Assembly (NCBI GenBank): GCA_027459545.1
Contig: DAIDID010000004.1
Location: 1 to 17,580 of the forward strand
DNA: 17,580 nucleotides
Source of the DNA: Candidatus Parcubacteria bacterium
GTDB lineage: Bacteria > Patescibacteriota > Minisyncoccia > Phycocordibacterales > Phycocordibacteraceae
Direction of reading: 5' to 3'
This document shows positions 6,643 to 14,615 of this stretch, one piece after another (position 1 is the first letter of the stretch; each line of letters starts with the position of its first letter). The position numbers and the translations under genes were made by a program. The notes below the pieces were generated by a model, which had not been told where the DNA came from, ran no database searches, and saw nothing but the letters and a program-made list of their open reading frames with translations.

Positions 6643-7191
6643 TTATACTGCTGCGCCAACTTCTTTTAATGCAGCGTCGAGCTCAGCTTCTGCTACTACA
6701 TCTTCCTCCTCAGCAGGCTGCTCTGGAATTTTCATATAAAACTCATGCATTTCTTCTGCGTGCTTTGCGGCTTCCTTTGTAGTACGCAAGTCAATAAAGC
6801 GAATAATTTTCGCATCTGCCTTTGCTGCGTTTACTACTTCAGTGTGCCCTGCTCCATCTGCTTCATATACAATCCAGCAGAAAAATGAAGTATTGAAATC
6901 TCTACGACCAGTAGTATCCATGCGAGAGATGGTATACGCCAGCTGAATCTTCTGCGGCATACCTTCTGCTACAACGGTGCCATTTTTCGATATAAGAGCC
7001 TTAATAGCTTCGTATGATTTTTTTGAATCTTCCTGAGGGAGTTCGCCATCTAGGTGAAAACCGAGCTCGTATACCCGTACTTCAGAGTCATTTTCGACGT
7101 CGCTCACTTGAGTACCACCCATTTCTGAGCTTGTACTTTCCTGCATTTCTGTCTCAGGCATTTCCGCCTTAGTGTCTATTTTTCTAGCCAT
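6643..7191 (-). CDS. rpsF: 30S ribosomal protein S6 with long terminal extensions
   Basis: A 182-residue S6-family protein. The conserved core is about residues 38-135 (VRVYELGFHLDG, then QKIQLAYTISR, then the final strand AKIIRFIDLRTT). It pairs with S18 on the small-subunit platform. S6 is usually about 95-135 residues; here an acidic, methionine/serine-rich N-terminal extension of about 37 residues and a charged C-terminal tail (EEEDVVAEAEL) are added. The ATG at 7191 is preferred over an in-frame GTG at 7224, because the GTG would lie inside the promoter (the -35 is at 7224-7229). The first base of the ATG is 9 nt past the -10, so translation is nearly leaderless. The family call rests on the core motif plus the ssb-rpsR context. 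Confidence 0.92.
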   Translation of the reverse strand: MARKIDTKAEMPETEMQESTSSEMGGTQVSDVENDSEVRVYELGFHLDGELPQEDSKKSYEAIKALISKNGTVVAEGMPQKIQLAYTISRMDTTGRRDFNTSFFCWIVYEADGAGHTEVVNAAKADAKIIRFIDLRTTKEAAKHAEEMHEFYMKIPEQPAEEEDVVAEAELDAALKEVGAAV

Positions 7192-7200
7192 AGTAAATCG

Positions 7201-7229
7201 ATAGTAGCACGGGATTTTAGGCACCGCAA
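7201..7229 (-). promoter_or_regulatory. Promoter of the rpsF-ssb-rpsR operon, near-leaderless
   Basis: On the minus strand, TTGCGG (7224-7229), an ideal 17-bp spacer, then TACTAT (7201-7206). The ATG begins 9 nt after the -10, so the expected start point leaves only about 1-4 nt of leader. It lies in the 57-bp gap after tatD. It is the best sigma70-type promoter in the window. Confidence 0.7.
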
Positions 7230-7248
7230 GAAAGAAAAAATGAAGGAG

Positions 7249-8076
7249 TTATAAAGAAAAGCTGAGTTTTTGACACGAATTCTGAAGTATTGCCTGCCGA
7301 ACGGTTTCCTCATCTTCTCCACGTATGCGAGCAAAAGCCTTAATTACATCAATAACTGCAGTTGGTTCGTTTCTTTTTCCACGATTTGGGGCAGGTGCAA
7401 CATATGGCGAATCTGTTTCTGAAAGTAAATGTGTCAACGGAACGTACCGTACGACCTCATCATAGTCATGGGTAAACGTAAGAACGGCAGTATAGGAAAG
7501 TGAAAAATCAAGTTCAACGAATTTTTTTGCTTCTTCTATTCCCCCTACGAAAAAGTGCATATCTCCTCGAAGCTTTTCTCCGTATTCTCGTTTTTTCGAA
7601 AGAAGCATATCTATGGTGTCGTGGTACGCGTCTTGTGTACCTTTGCTCGGACGCGAGTGAATCATCAGTGGTTTATTGTACTTCACAGCGAGCTCTACCT
7701 GCTGCTCAAAAATTTCCTTTTGGATTTTTTTCACTCGTTCTGGCTCGCTCGGACGATAGTAGTCAAGCCCACACTCACCTACTGCTACAACTTCAGGTTG
7801 CTGTAGTAGTGCTTCAAACTCTGCAGCAGCGAAGCCTTGCTCTGTGTCATTAGGATGAAGTCCTACGGATGCGAAGAAAAGATTCTTTTGTGCTCTATCC
7901 GCTTTATGCTCCTTTGAAACTTCACGAACCGCCGCAATTGCAGCTTTAGAAGTAGAAATATCTACCCCAACAATAAGCCCGCCTATTTCTAGTTCTTGTA
8001 GTCGAGTAAGTACCTCTTCACGATCTGCATCGTATTCTGAAAATTGTATGTGGCAATGAGTATCGAAATATCGCAT
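7249..8076 (-). CDS. tatD: TatD family metal-dependent hydrolase/DNase
   Basis: A 275-residue TatD-type TIM-barrel nuclease. Metal ligands and signatures are visible: THCH at 6-9, VGECGLDYYRP in the middle, PLMIHSRPS, the histidine of DMHFF, and SETDSPYVAP near residue 230. TatD enzymes are Mg-dependent 3'-5' exonucleases or DNA-repair-type hydrolases, and the physiological substrate is often unclear. It is the last gene of the long operon, 2 nt after metG. The metG-tatD pairing is common in bacteria, where the two are neighbours. No strong Shine-Dalgarno is seen and translation is likely coupled to metG. No hairpin terminator is visible in the T-rich 57 bp that follow. Confidence 0.95.
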   Translation of the reverse strand: MRYFDTHCHIQFSEYDADREEVLTRLQELEIGGLIVGVDISTSKAAIAAVREVSKEHKADRAQKNLFFASVGLHPNDTEQGFAAAEFEALLQQPEVVAVGECGLDYYRPSEPERVKKIQKEIFEQQVELAVKYNKPLMIHSRPSKGTQDAYHDTIDMLLSKKREYGEKLRGDMHFFVGGIEEAKKFVELDFSLSYTAVLTFTHDYDEVVRYVPLTHLLSETDSPYVAPAPNRGKRNEPTAVIDVIKAFARIRGEDEETVRQAILQNSCQKLSFSL

Positions 8077-8078
8077 AC

Positions 8079-9500
8079 CTATGCAAGCCGCGGAAAAAGA
8101 TTTTCTGGTTTCTTGTTTTCTTGTATTGCATTACGTATTTTTTCACTCGTTTGAGGCATAGCCATAGCTAGCATGTGTCCGATGGTATGTAATTCTTTTA
8201 CGAGACCCCGTATGCTTTCTTTTCCTTTTTCGGGATCAGTTTTAATAAGTTTAAATGGCTCTTCTCGCGTGATTTTTTCATCTATGTCTTGAATTTTTTT
8301 CCAGATAACATCAAGTGCTTGTGCAAACTCAAACTTCACCACCAACTCTGCGTGAGTAGAACTATCTACGACCTGCGCATCAATAGGCTCTATGTGCTCT
8401 TGCGCAAGCTTTAAAACACGCGCAACTACATTTCCAAGACCATTTACTAAATGTGCACCATACCATTCGTCGAGTTTTTCCCAGGTAACATCTGAATCCT
8501 CTGTTGGGTGTATGTGCCGAAGCAAGAAATATCGAGTCGCGTCCGTACCGTATTTTTCTACTAGCTCATATGGATTAATTACATTTCCCAAACTTTTACT
8601 CATTTTTTGTCCGGCTGAGTTTATGAATCCATGATAAAAGACTTTGTCTGTGAGCTTTATGTTTGCAGACATGAGCATTGCCTGCCAGATTATTGATTGA
8701 AAGCGCACCTGATCCTTCCCTGCTAGTTGCAGTGTTTCGCCTTTATTCCAAAATTTCTCAAAGGCGCCGTTTTGATCTTCTGGCCATCCGAGTGTTGAGA
8801 GGTAGTTTGTAAGCGCATCAAACCACACATACATTACTTGTTCGTCGTCATCTGGAACTGGAATCCCCCACGACAAACGTGCTTTTTCACGAGAAATACT
8901 AAAATCTTCAAGTCCGCTTTGCACGAAAGCTAAAGCTTCTAGTCGCCGCCAATCTGGAAGTATGTGCTTTGGATCGGAAAGATAGTCTATAAGCGCATCC
9001 TGATATTTCGAAAGTCGAAAGAAATAATTCTCTTCTGTTATTTCTTCAAGTAGCAAATGTGGGTGAATGAGGCAGTGTCCTTCGTCATTTACATCCTTTT
9101 CTGTTTTGTATGACTCACAACCAACGCAATATAAGCCTGTATACCTTTTTTTATAAATATCTCCTGCCGCATCACACCTGCGCCATATTTCTTGCGCCGC
9201 TTTATAGTGCCGTAAGTCTGTGGTGCGAATAAACGCATCGTACGAAAGATCCAATGCTTCTTTAAGTTTTTGCATTTCATTCGAATAGTGGTCAACATAG
9301 GAGTGCACATCTTTCCCTGCTTTTTTTGCTGCTTCAAAAATCTTTTGTCCGTGCTCATCCGTACCAGTTGAGAAAAAAACAGCATCGCCCCGTAAACGCC
9401 ATGCTCGTGCAAGTGCATCTGCTTGTACAAACTCTAACGCGTGACCAATATGCGGATCCGCATTTACATACGGAAGTGTTGTCGTAATGTATTTATTCAT
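8079..9500 (-). CDS. metG: Methionine--tRNA ligase
   Basis: A 473-residue class I synthetase that charges tRNA-Met. The HIGH motif is HIGH at 17-20 within TTLPYVNADPHIGHALEF, and KMSKS is at 299-303. A zinc knuckle is formed by C125, C128, C143 and H146 (CVGC to CLIH). VMYVWFDALTNYLSTLG and the HIHPTEDSDV region are typical of the family. The helical anticodon-binding domain fills about 330-473, and there is no C-terminal dimerisation (Trbp111-like) domain, so it is the short form. Its ATG overlaps the permease stop by one base (TAATG), indicating translational coupling. The product feeds both initiation and elongation. Confidence 0.97.
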   Translation of the reverse strand: MNKYITTTLPYVNADPHIGHALEFVQADALARAWRLRGDAVFFSTGTDEHGQKIFEAAKKAGKDVHSYVDHYSNEMQKLKEALDLSYDAFIRTTDLRHYKAAQEIWRRCDAAGDIYKKRYTGLYCVGCESYKTEKDVNDEGHCLIHPHLLLEEITEENYFFRLSKYQDALIDYLSDPKHILPDWRRLEALAFVQSGLEDFSISREKARLSWGIPVPDDDEQVMYVWFDALTNYLSTLGWPEDQNGAFEKFWNKGETLQLAGKDQVRFQSIIWQAMLMSANIKLTDKVFYHGFINSAGQKMSKSLGNVINPYELVEKYGTDATRYFLLRHIHPTEDSDVTWEKLDEWYGAHLVNGLGNVVARVLKLAQEHIEPIDAQVVDSSTHAELVVKFEFAQALDVIWKKIQDIDEKITREEPFKLIKTDPEKGKESIRGLVKELHTIGHMLAMAMPQTSEKIRNAIQENKKPENLFPRLA

Positions 9501-10609
9501 TATGCTGAAGCTCTCTTAGATGCTGCTCTTGTTGGGTGTGCTACTTCTGCGGAGGCGAGTGCTGCGAGTCGACGTTTTCGCTTATCAAAATCCGCAAGCG
9601 CTTCTCGCAGTACTGCAGCGAGCGGAACGGCGAGCACCACTCCAAGAAATCCCGCCAAATCCCCTCCTGCGATCATTGCGATAAGTACGAGCAACGGCGG
9701 AACTCCCACTACTTTTTTCACAATAAGTGGATGAATGAGTGTGCCTTCGAATTGATTTACCACAATGAAAAGTCCTGCCACATATACTCCTGGAATAAAT
9801 CCTCCCGCAGTATAGGCGATAAGTACAGCAGGAAATCCTGCAATAAAGGAACCAAATATCGGAATAAGCTCGGCTATTGCTGTAAACACTGAAATCAATA
9901 GCGCATCTGGAATTCTAAGGAGAACAAGTCCCAGATATATTGTGACCGCAACAAGCAGCGAGAGCAGTAGCTGCCCCTGCATCCATTGTCCAATCTTTTT
10001 TTGTGATCGCTTCCAGAGGTCAATTACATACGGCTCATACTCTGATGGTGTTACGAGCTTTAGAAAATCTTCCACACCTGTTTCTTGAATTGCGAAGTAA
10101 AATGACAACACAACCACAATAAACATAGAAAATATACCCCCAAAAAAAGTGGTGAGTAGCTGAAAAGCGCCCTGTGAAGTATCTGCTGAAAAAGCTGAGC
10201 GATATTCGTAGAGAGTATTAAATAAAGACTGTGCTTGGTGTGTCGTGCCGGCAGTGTTTATGAGTGAATTATCTCCGAGGACTGCCGGCACGTTTAGGGT
10301 GTTGAGGTATTGAGGAACGGTTGTAATTAAATTTTGTGCGTCGTTTAGTAACGGTGGTAAAAAGAAATAAATAATTCCAAAAAAAGAACCGAACACAACT
10401 ACATACAACGCTGCAACTGCGAGCATACGTGGCACTTTGTATTTACTGAAAAAAACCACACCCGGCTCTATAGCTGAGGCAATAACCACTGCAGTTAGTA
10501 CTAAAAGCGCAAGTCCGCGAAGTATCCACAACACATACGCACCCGAAGTAATCAAAATGACCATTAGTATGGTGCCTGGCGTTATGGAAATCGTAAGCTT
10601 TTTGTCCAT
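9500..10609 (-). CDS. AI-2E family transporter (permease)
   Basis: A 369-residue polytopic membrane protein. An N-terminal pair of helices (LTISITPGTILMVILITSGA and LRGLALLVLTAVVIASAIEP) is followed by a further helix near 60-85 and a soluble loop (about 90-155). The C-terminal helix bundle carries the family hallmark DALLISVFTAIAELIPIFGS, then NQFEGTLIHPLIVKKVVGVPP, then AGFLGVVLAVPLAAVLREAL. This is PF01594, whose members include proposed autoinducer exporters and Na+/H+ antiporters, so the substrate cannot be named. It lies 2 nt after glyQS and overlaps metG by one base, so it is in the operon although not functionally related to tRNA charging. It contains a 12-bp inverted repeat (10244-10292). 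The family call is strong, the function open. Confidence 0.92.
   Translation of the reverse strand: MDKKLTISITPGTILMVILITSGAYVLWILRGLALLVLTAVVIASAIEPGVVFFSKYKVPRMLAVAALYVVVFGSFFGIIYFFLPPLLNDAQNLITTVPQYLNTLNVPAVLGDNSLINTAGTTHQAQSLFNTLYEYRSAFSADTSQGAFQLLTTFFGGIFSMFIVVVLSFYFAIQETGVEDFLKLVTPSEYEPYVIDLWKRSQKKIGQWMQGQLLLSLLVAVTIYLGLVLLRIPDALLISVFTAIAELIPIFGSFIAGFPAVLIAYTAGGFIPGVYVAGLFIVVNQFEGTLIHPLIVKKVVGVPPLLVLIAMIAGGDLAGFLGVVLAVPLAAVLREALADFDKRKRRLAALASAEVAHPTRAASKRASA
10244..10292. repeat. 12-bp perfect inverted repeat in the permease gene
   Basis: CGTGCCGGCAGT at 10244-10255 is exactly complementary to 10281-10292, with a 25-nt loop. It lies in the region encoding the extracytoplasmic loop of the permease. 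Confidence 0.85.
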
Positions 10610-10611
10610 AG

Positions 10612-12012
10612 CTAAATAGTACCACTAATTTTTTCAGCTACTTCGGCTAGCGTAAGTCGTTCTTGAGAGCCAGTGTCTCTGTCTCGAAGCGTAACAGTAT
10701 CCTTTAGCTCAGGAGTTTCTCCAAGAGTATCGAAATCGATAGTGATGCAGTATGGGGTGCCTATTTCATCTTGTCGACGATACCGTTTTCCAATATTACC
10801 ATTATCATCCCATGCTATTGCAGGATGTATTTTTTTTAAAAAAGCTCGAACTTCTTGTGCTTTTTGAACGAGTTCTGGTTTATTTTTTAGTAGCGGAGAT
10901 ACCATTGCTTTAATAGGTGCTACTTTTGGATTAAATCTAAGCACGACACGTTTTTCACCATTAAGCTCGTCTTCATAATACGCATCTGCAAGCACCATAA
11001 GCATGGTACGGTCAACACCTACAGAAGCTTCTACAACATGCGGAATAAAATGCTCTTTACGTTCTTCGTCGTATACTCGTAAATCCACACCTGAAAACTT
11101 TTGATGCTGGGTAAGATCATACTCTCCGCGATAATGTATTCCCTCTAGCTCTCCCCATCCAAAAGGATATTCGTACTCTATATCGCACGCGTCTTTAGCA
11201 TAGAAGACTAGATTTTCATGCTGTTTGAAGCGTAGCTTTGATGCTGAAATGCCAAGCGCTTTGTAGTAGGCCATGCGTTCATCTTTCCACTCAGCAAAAC
11301 TCGCTCGCGCTTCATTTTCGGGTACAAAATACTGCATTTCCATTTGTTCGAATTCTCGCTTTCTGAAAAGAAACTGGCGAGGACTAATTTCATTTCTAAA
11401 CGCCTTCCCTACTTGTGCAATACCAAACGGAACACTGTAAAAGCCAGTATCCAGTACATTTTTGAAATTTATAAAAATTCCCTGTGCTGTTTCTCCACGC
11501 AAATACACCTGCGCGTCTCCCTCTTCAAACATACCGAGATTTGTCAGTGCGAGGAGATTTTTTGCAGTAACTTGCCCGAAGTCTTTTTTGCCACACACTG
11601 GGCAAACAAGCTCGGCTCGATGCGCATCAAAGAGTGCATTTAGTTCTCCTTCACTCATCTTTTCATCTGCTGCTACGTGCACCGCTTCTAGCAAATGATC
11701 CGCACGGAGCTTTGAATGGCATGCCTTGCACATAACGAGTGGATCTGAAAAACCAGAGACGTGCCCACTTGCTTCCCATACTTTTCCTGAAGTCACAATG
11801 CTCGAATCAAGTTGGGCGATATTGTCGTGAGACTGCATACTGCGTATCCAGAGATCAACGAGATTTTTTCGCAATGCTACTCCAAGTGGACCGAGGTCAT
11901 ACGTCCCTGCGAAACCACCATATATTTCAGAACCTGGGAAAATAAAGCCACGGCGTTTGCAAAGCGCAGTGAGTGTTTCAAGAGAAGCTAAAGGCGTGGG
12001 TGTTGTTTCCAT
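10612..12012 (-). CDS. glyQS: Glycine--tRNA ligase, single-chain (alpha2) type
   Basis: A 466-residue class II synthetase of the archaeal/eukaryotic-like homodimer type, not the bacterial alpha2-beta2 GlyQ/GlyS pair. The N-terminus has LCKRRGFIFPGSEIYGG and motif 1 around YDLGPLGVALRKNL. An insertion carries a four-cysteine zinc site (C95, C98, C137, C140). The glycine pocket LRGETAQGIF is at about 171-180, motif 2 FRNEISPRQFLFRKREFEQ at about 205-223, and motif 3 VGVDRTMLMVLADAY near 345. A C-terminal anticodon-binding domain ends the protein (RYRRQDEIGTPYCITID). It lies 21 nt after the surface protein gene and 2 nt before the permease. No Shine-Dalgarno is evident. Confidence 0.97.
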   Translation of the reverse strand: METTPTPLASLETLTALCKRRGFIFPGSEIYGGFAGTYDLGPLGVALRKNLVDLWIRSMQSHDNIAQLDSSIVTSGKVWEASGHVSGFSDPLVMCKACHSKLRADHLLEAVHVAADEKMSEGELNALFDAHRAELVCPVCGKKDFGQVTAKNLLALTNLGMFEEGDAQVYLRGETAQGIFINFKNVLDTGFYSVPFGIAQVGKAFRNEISPRQFLFRKREFEQMEMQYFVPENEARASFAEWKDERMAYYKALGISASKLRFKQHENLVFYAKDACDIEYEYPFGWGELEGIHYRGEYDLTQHQKFSGVDLRVYDEERKEHFIPHVVEASVGVDRTMLMVLADAYYEDELNGEKRVVLRFNPKVAPIKAMVSPLLKNKPELVQKAQEVRAFLKKIHPAIAWDDNGNIGKRYRRQDEIGTPYCITIDFDTLGETPELKDTVTLRDRDTGSQERLTLAEVAEKISGTI

Positions 12013-12033
12013 AGATATGCTTTATTTGTACCT

Positions 12034-13992
12034 TTAATTTCCCACTGTGCCAAATGTAACAGAATATCCAGGGTCTAAGGGGGTTTGAATTGAAAGTGCT
12101 GGGGCGACATTTCCTACCTGTGTATCGGTAAAGCGGTCTGTTCCTGTGAGTGTTTGATTTCCAACGAGTATTGGGGATGTTCCTATCTGAGAACTACTTG
12201 GTACAAGTGACACTTGGAAAGCAGCTGTTAGGGGTTTCTTCGTCACGCCCGTGCCTGAAGCAACATTTCCGATATTCCATGTAACCGTTCGCGTAGAAGC
12301 ATCGTAAGAAACCGAGCCATCTGAAGGAGTAACTTCACCCGTGTAGGTAACGTAGTCTGGAAGAATCATTGTCGCTACTGCTCCGCCGACAGCATTTACG
12401 GAATTAGTAACTCCTAGCTCGACTGTGTATGAGGTGGGCTGATTTGGCACTGGAGGCAATGCGCCTGAATTTGCAAATGGTCCCGTGCTATGAACTACGT
12501 GTGACTGGAGAGAAAGAGTTGTTGCGACTTCTATGGTGTCGGTAAGTGTATTTGTAATTGTCTGAGCACTTCCTCCTGATGGCTGTCCTGACACTGTCAC
12601 CGAAAGCGAGATGGTTGGATTCTGAACTGAATTCAGTGCTGTGTTGGTTTTTGTAAACAATGTAAAGTTACCATTCCCTGTATCGTTTGGATTTAAGAGC
12701 CCCAGACTACTTTCCGTTTGGGCATCAAACAAAATGGTATTAGCAGAGGAATTATAGTAGCCATTTGTAACTCTCACCTTTGAGGTATCGAGTGCATTTC
12801 CGCCAAGCACAATAGAGACCTGACCGTTAGTAATAGACGAGGTGAGCGAATTTATCCAGGTTAGTACTCCTGAAATTGCAGAGTCTGCGCTCACAATTGT
12901 AGGATTTGCTTGTCCGTTGTTTAGCGAAAGAGAGACAGCAAGAAATGGTTTGGTGAGGGTGACGTTTGTTGTTTGGCTTGCATAGTCAACGCTTAAGGTC
13001 TGACTTCCATCAGTTGGTTCAGTACCGACGGTAAATTCAAATACCTGCTGATCTGCACTTGAGCCACTCAGTGAACCCTTAATCGTGACATTTTTTTCGT
13101 CACCTGGTGCAAGTGTGCCAAGCGGAATGAGAGCATTTATAGATCCGCTGGTTGAGGCGGTTTGTACTGCAGTGCCCCCCACCTCTATAGCACTTGGAGT
13201 AAAACTCGCTGGGTACTGAGCACCGACTGCTATAGCACTAAGTGGTGCTGTGGCGTTTGAGCGTACCAAGAGCGCAATGGTAAATTCTTGACCAGGTGCA
13301 ACCGTAGAAATTGATTGAGCTGTTATGGTGAGTGGCGAACTCGTAATAGTAGAAGTATAGGTATCTTGCTTTACGAAAAGCGCATTTGAATTTGCAGTAT
13401 TGTACTGAAATGTTATTGGAATTGAAACAGCTTGATTTATACTTCCAAAAAGAACTGAGCGTATGACAGGAAGTGTGACACTGCCTCCTGCGGGAATTGT
13501 TCCGATGGTAGTTGCATACCGAACGAGTGGCTGAGTGATGTCATCAGCTGAGCGGGTGCCATCAGGATATGCAATTGAGAGATCACTACCCGTGATGGCG
13601 GCTGGATTTTTATTCTCGATTGTAATGGTAAGCGGTACAGTTGCTCCACTTGAAATACTGCTTGGGCCTTGCACCGTAAGGATGATGTTGTTGCTTGATA
13701 CACTATTGCTACCACTAAAGAAAAAGTAGGCAGATACGCCTCCTGCGAGTATGAAAAAAAGTAAGCAGGCTGCAAGGAAAATAACCGTCCAGGAGATTGG
13801 TTTTTTATTTTTTGGTTTAGGAGGGGGCGGTGGAGTCCACGAAGTGCGTGGCCTCGGGGGTTCATCAAAATACGATGATACAGGGAAAGATGGCGCACGC
13901 GAAAGAGCGGGTGGTGTTACAGACGGCGGCGCTTTTTCTCGATACAGGCGCCGCCGTATACGTTCGAGACTGCTTTCATTTTCTTCAACCAT
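12034..13992 (-). CDS. Large single-helix surface protein with Ig-like (DUF11-like) repeats
   Basis: A 652-residue protein from ATG 13992. Residues 1-65 are a basic and proline-rich cytoplasmic tail (LERIRRRLYREK, then WTPPPPPKPKNKK). One transmembrane helix spans about 68-92. The remaining 560 or so residues are threonine/serine-rich beta-sandwich modules, at least four by eye. Examples of module starts are NNIILTVQGPSSISSGATVP, PLTITAQSISTVAPGQEF, KPFLAVSLSLNNGQANPTIV and a DUF11/CARDB-like last unit with ILPDYVTYTGEV and RTVTWNIGNV. It has no cleaved signal and no sortase motif, so it is anchored by the helix with the repeats outside, probably for adhesion or envelope structure. It sits oddly between recO and glyQS. 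A GTG at 14010 is a less likely start. A TATACT 6 nt before the ATG could be an internal leaderless -10, but has no good -35. Confidence 0.88.
   Translation of the reverse strand: MVEENESSLERIRRRLYREKAPPSVTPPALSRAPSFPVSSYFDEPPRPRTSWTPPPPPKPKNKKPISWTVIFLAACLLFFILAGGVSAYFFFSGSNSVSSNNIILTVQGPSSISSGATVPLTITIENKNPAAITGSDLSIAYPDGTRSADDITQPLVRYATTIGTIPAGGSVTLPVIRSVLFGSINQAVSIPITFQYNTANSNALFVKQDTYTSTITSSPLTITAQSISTVAPGQEFTIALLVRSNATAPLSAIAVGAQYPASFTPSAIEVGGTAVQTASTSGSINALIPLGTLAPGDEKNVTIKGSLSGSSADQQVFEFTVGTEPTDGSQTLSVDYASQTTNVTLTKPFLAVSLSLNNGQANPTIVSADSAISGVLTWINSLTSSITNGQVSIVLGGNALDTSKVRVTNGYYNSSANTILFDAQTESSLGLLNPNDTGNGNFTLFTKTNTALNSVQNPTISLSVTVSGQPSGGSAQTITNTLTDTIEVATTLSLQSHVVHSTGPFANSGALPPVPNQPTSYTVELGVTNSVNAVGGAVATMILPDYVTYTGEVTPSDGSVSYDASTRTVTWNIGNVASGTGVTKKPLTAAFQVSLVPSSSQIGTSPILVGNQTLTGTDRFTDTQVGNVAPALSIQTPLDPGYSVTFGTVGN
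13923..13957. repeat. 10-bp GC-only-type inverted repeat near the 5' end of the surface protein gene
   Basis: ACGGCGGCGC at 13923-13932 is exactly complementary to 13948-13957, with a 15-nt loop. In the mRNA it lies about 35-70 nt after the start codon. Confidence 0.8.
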
Positions 13993-14009
13993 ATATAAAG
14001 TATAACGCA

Positions 14010-14615
14010 CTATAGACCCGATGCAGTGATTCCTTTATTTATACGAAGTATAATATCTGATCGATTTTTTATAACAGCGAGAAGTACGTCTTTAGTAAAA
14101 TCAGTCTGAGCAACACCTGGAATTATTCCTGCATCCACACCAAGTGCATGGAGTATGCGGAGTGCCGCAAGGCACTCCGCAGCATCAGCAAAAGATTCTT
14201 CCTCTTCCTTAGAAGAACTTAGCTCCGATACGCGCGAAAGTGTAGCTACAAATTCCATAAAAATCTCATATAGTATGGTGCTTGATTCTGATGATTCTTC
14301 GTGCACAAGTCGAAGTAGGAGATGAGCAATGCGGCCGGCGCGCTTGCGCGCCGGCGATTCTTCAAGTTTCGAAAACCAATCAGTAGTATGTAGTGCTCCT
14401 GCTAATCTCCATCCGTGATTTCCTCGGAGCAGTTGTACATCACATGCTACAAGTGTTTGTAGTGCTCCTGCCATTTTTGCGCCTGGCTTGCGCACCCCTT
14501 GTGCACGCGCTCTCACGAGTCCTATTTCCGGCGTAAGTAGTGTAATAAGCGCACTTGCTTCTGCAATTGGTATCCGTGAAAGCACGATAGCTGGTGTGGC
14601 GTATTTATGACGCAT
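14010..14615 (-). CDS. recO: DNA repair protein RecO
   Basis: A 201-residue RecO, which with RecR loads RecA onto SSB-coated single-stranded DNA. The N-terminal OB fold is recognisable (MRHKYATPAIVLSRIPIAEA, then LLTPEIGLVRARAQGVRKP and KMAGALQTLVACDVQL). The helical C-terminal part is shorter than in typical RecO (about 240 residues) and has no four-cysteine zinc motif. The ATG at 14615 is chosen over TTG 14636: it matches the family start and has AGGA 7 nt upstream. It overlaps the ileS 3' end by 11 nt. SSB and RecA, its partners, are also encoded in this window. Two strong hairpins (14156-14181, 14334-14355) lie inside the coding region. Identity is likely though sequence conservation is modest. 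Confidence 0.85.
   Translation of the reverse strand: MRHKYATPAIVLSRIPIAEASALITLLTPEIGLVRARAQGVRKPGAKMAGALQTLVACDVQLLRGNHGWRLAGALHTTDWFSKLEESPARKRAGRIAHLLLRLVHEESSESSTILYEIFMEFVATLSRVSELSSSKEEEESFADAAECLAALRILHALGVDAGIIPGVAQTDFTKDVLLAVIKNRSDIILRINKGITASGL
14156..14181. repeat. 11-bp perfect hairpin in recO with GCAA loop
   Basis: TGCGGAGTGCC at 14156-14166 pairs exactly with 14171-14181 around a 4-nt loop, GCAA on the plus strand (a GNRA tetraloop), TTGC on the mRNA strand. It encodes part of AECLAALRIL. Confidence 0.9.
14334..14355. repeat. 10-bp all-GC perfect hairpin in recO
   Basis: GCCGGCGCGC at 14334-14343 pairs exactly with 14346-14355, separated by TT (or read as 9 bp closing a CTTG tetraloop). 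It encodes SPARKRAG in a charged linker. Its arms are 100% G+C, in strong contrast to the surrounding sequence. Confidence 0.9.

Noticed and set aside
7192..7224. GTG 7224 as start of rpsF
   Set aside because: It falls on the -35 hexamer of the promoter, upstream of the predicted transcription start.
13993..14010. GTG 14010 as start of the surface protein gene, or TATACT at 13999-14004 as its promoter
   Set aside because: The ATG at 13992 starts a sensible tail. The -10-like TATACT has no matching -35, so a promoter is not claimed.
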